DNA of 64,000 nt, taken from assembly GCF_007746795.1 (NCBI RefSeq), contig NZ_CP036343.1, positions 6,276,357 to 6,340,356 on the forward strand, read 5' to 3'. Of this stretch, positions 63,765 to 64,000 are shown piece by piece. Numbering within the stretch: position 1 is the stretch's first letter; every line of letters begins with the position of its first letter. The translations under genes were made by a program, and so were the position numbers. The stretch is from Gimesia algae (GTDB lineage Bacteria; Planctomycetota; Planctomycetia; Planctomycetales; Planctomycetaceae). The notes under the pieces were generated by a model, which worked only from the letters and a program-made list of their open reading frames with translations, was not told the DNA's origin and searched no databases.

Positions 63765-64000
63765 ATGAAACCAATCCTGTCAGTTCTGTTTCTGTTCTGC
63801 GTGCTGACCATGAACAGTCTGGCTGAGGAAACGATTCTGGATATCGGTTCGCGACGTGAACTATTTGTAGATCGTTTTCTGACAGGCGCGCTTGATAATG
63901 CTGAACTGAAGCTGCATACACCGCAACTCATGCCCGCTGTGACTCCAGCGCGACCTCACGGTCATTATGCCACAGTCCTCAAGTCAGACAGGGGATATCA
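63765..64000 (+). CDS. Secreted protein, planctomycete type (3' partial)
   Basis: The gene starts at ATG 63765 with GAGG 9 nt upstream and runs off the window after 78 codons. A signal peptide (KPILSVLFLFCVLTMNSLA) precedes EETILDIGSRRELFVDRFLTG. The last phrase (RRELFVDRFLI-type) is the opening seen in a planctomycete family that resembles sugar hydrolases of the five-bladed-propeller type. Only the N-terminus is visible, so the name is tentative. It follows the FadR-type regulator by 73 bp and may be its target. Confidence 0.6.
   Translation, partial: MKPILSVLFLFCVLTMNSLAEETILDIGSRRELFVDRFLTGALDNAELKLHTPQLMPAVTPARPHGHYATVLKSDRGY

Overview
The window looks like chromosomal sequence from a planctomycete, most like the Gimesia/Planctomyces maris group. 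This is inference from gene content: a DUF1559 protein with a prepilin-type N-terminus, Tat-exported Gfo/Idh/MocA oxidoreductases, a repeat-rich giant secretin, PQQ beta-propeller and carboxypeptidase-regulatory-like secreted proteins, a zinc-ribbon MotA/TolQ/ExbB protein, and base composition near 50% GC. Genes lie on both strands in short operons. I found no rRNA, IS transposase, prophage or CRISPR array. The two end genes run off the window: an S8 protease on the left and a secreted planctomycete protein on the right.

Layout. 1-8 kb: TPP II-like subtilase (5'-truncated), FlK-type hotdog thioesterase, ABM monooxygenase, a large membrane/TPR protein and serS. 8-19 kb: small secreted protein, NAD-dependent sugar epimerase, tRNA-Val(TAC), DUF1559 protein, lipoprotein, a 1,015-residue secreted protein ending in a cysteine-less thioredoxin fold, two small unknowns, mgtE and tRNA-Thr(CGT). 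19-27.6 kb: CocE/NonD hydrolase, NIPSNAP protein, an ECF sigma factor with a membrane partner and a PDZ protein, pyrophosphatase, FKBP lipoprotein, GNAT and cyclophilin. 27.8-39.4 kb: secretin fused to seven repeats, parvulin lipoprotein, mfd, and divergent aroB. 39.8-46.6 kb: Hpt protein, unusual response regulator, PilZ protein, YggS, DUF167, PQQ protein and an ExbB/ExbD-like pair. 47-51.9 kb: a polyphosphate operon (ROK kinase, Ppx/GppA-HD, Ppk1). 52-64 kb: a gene-free, highly structured transcription unit, a Tat oxidoreductase, a second response regulator with its phospho-acceptor replaced by Glu, PIG-L deacetylase, DinB, alpha/beta hydrolase, truncated haemoglobin, HIT, oxidoreductase, cupin, cytochrome c', a glutamine-synthetase-family ligase and a FadR-type regulator.

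Three signals stand out. (1) A dispersed family of about 90-bp imperfect palindromes (8270, 15723, 24784, 25577, 42854, perhaps a fragment at 39401), all intergenic and often touching a stop codon. Base changes in the stem are compensated. (2) A segment at about 52.09-52.36 kb with a full-length Shine-Dalgarno, a matching anti-SD sequence, mutually exclusive hairpins and a strong terminator, but no ordinary gene. (3) A pair of paralogous receiver proteins sharing an unrecognised C-terminal extension, one canonical (D52) and one with D52 replaced by E.

All product names come from reading the translated sequence for motifs. No database search was run.
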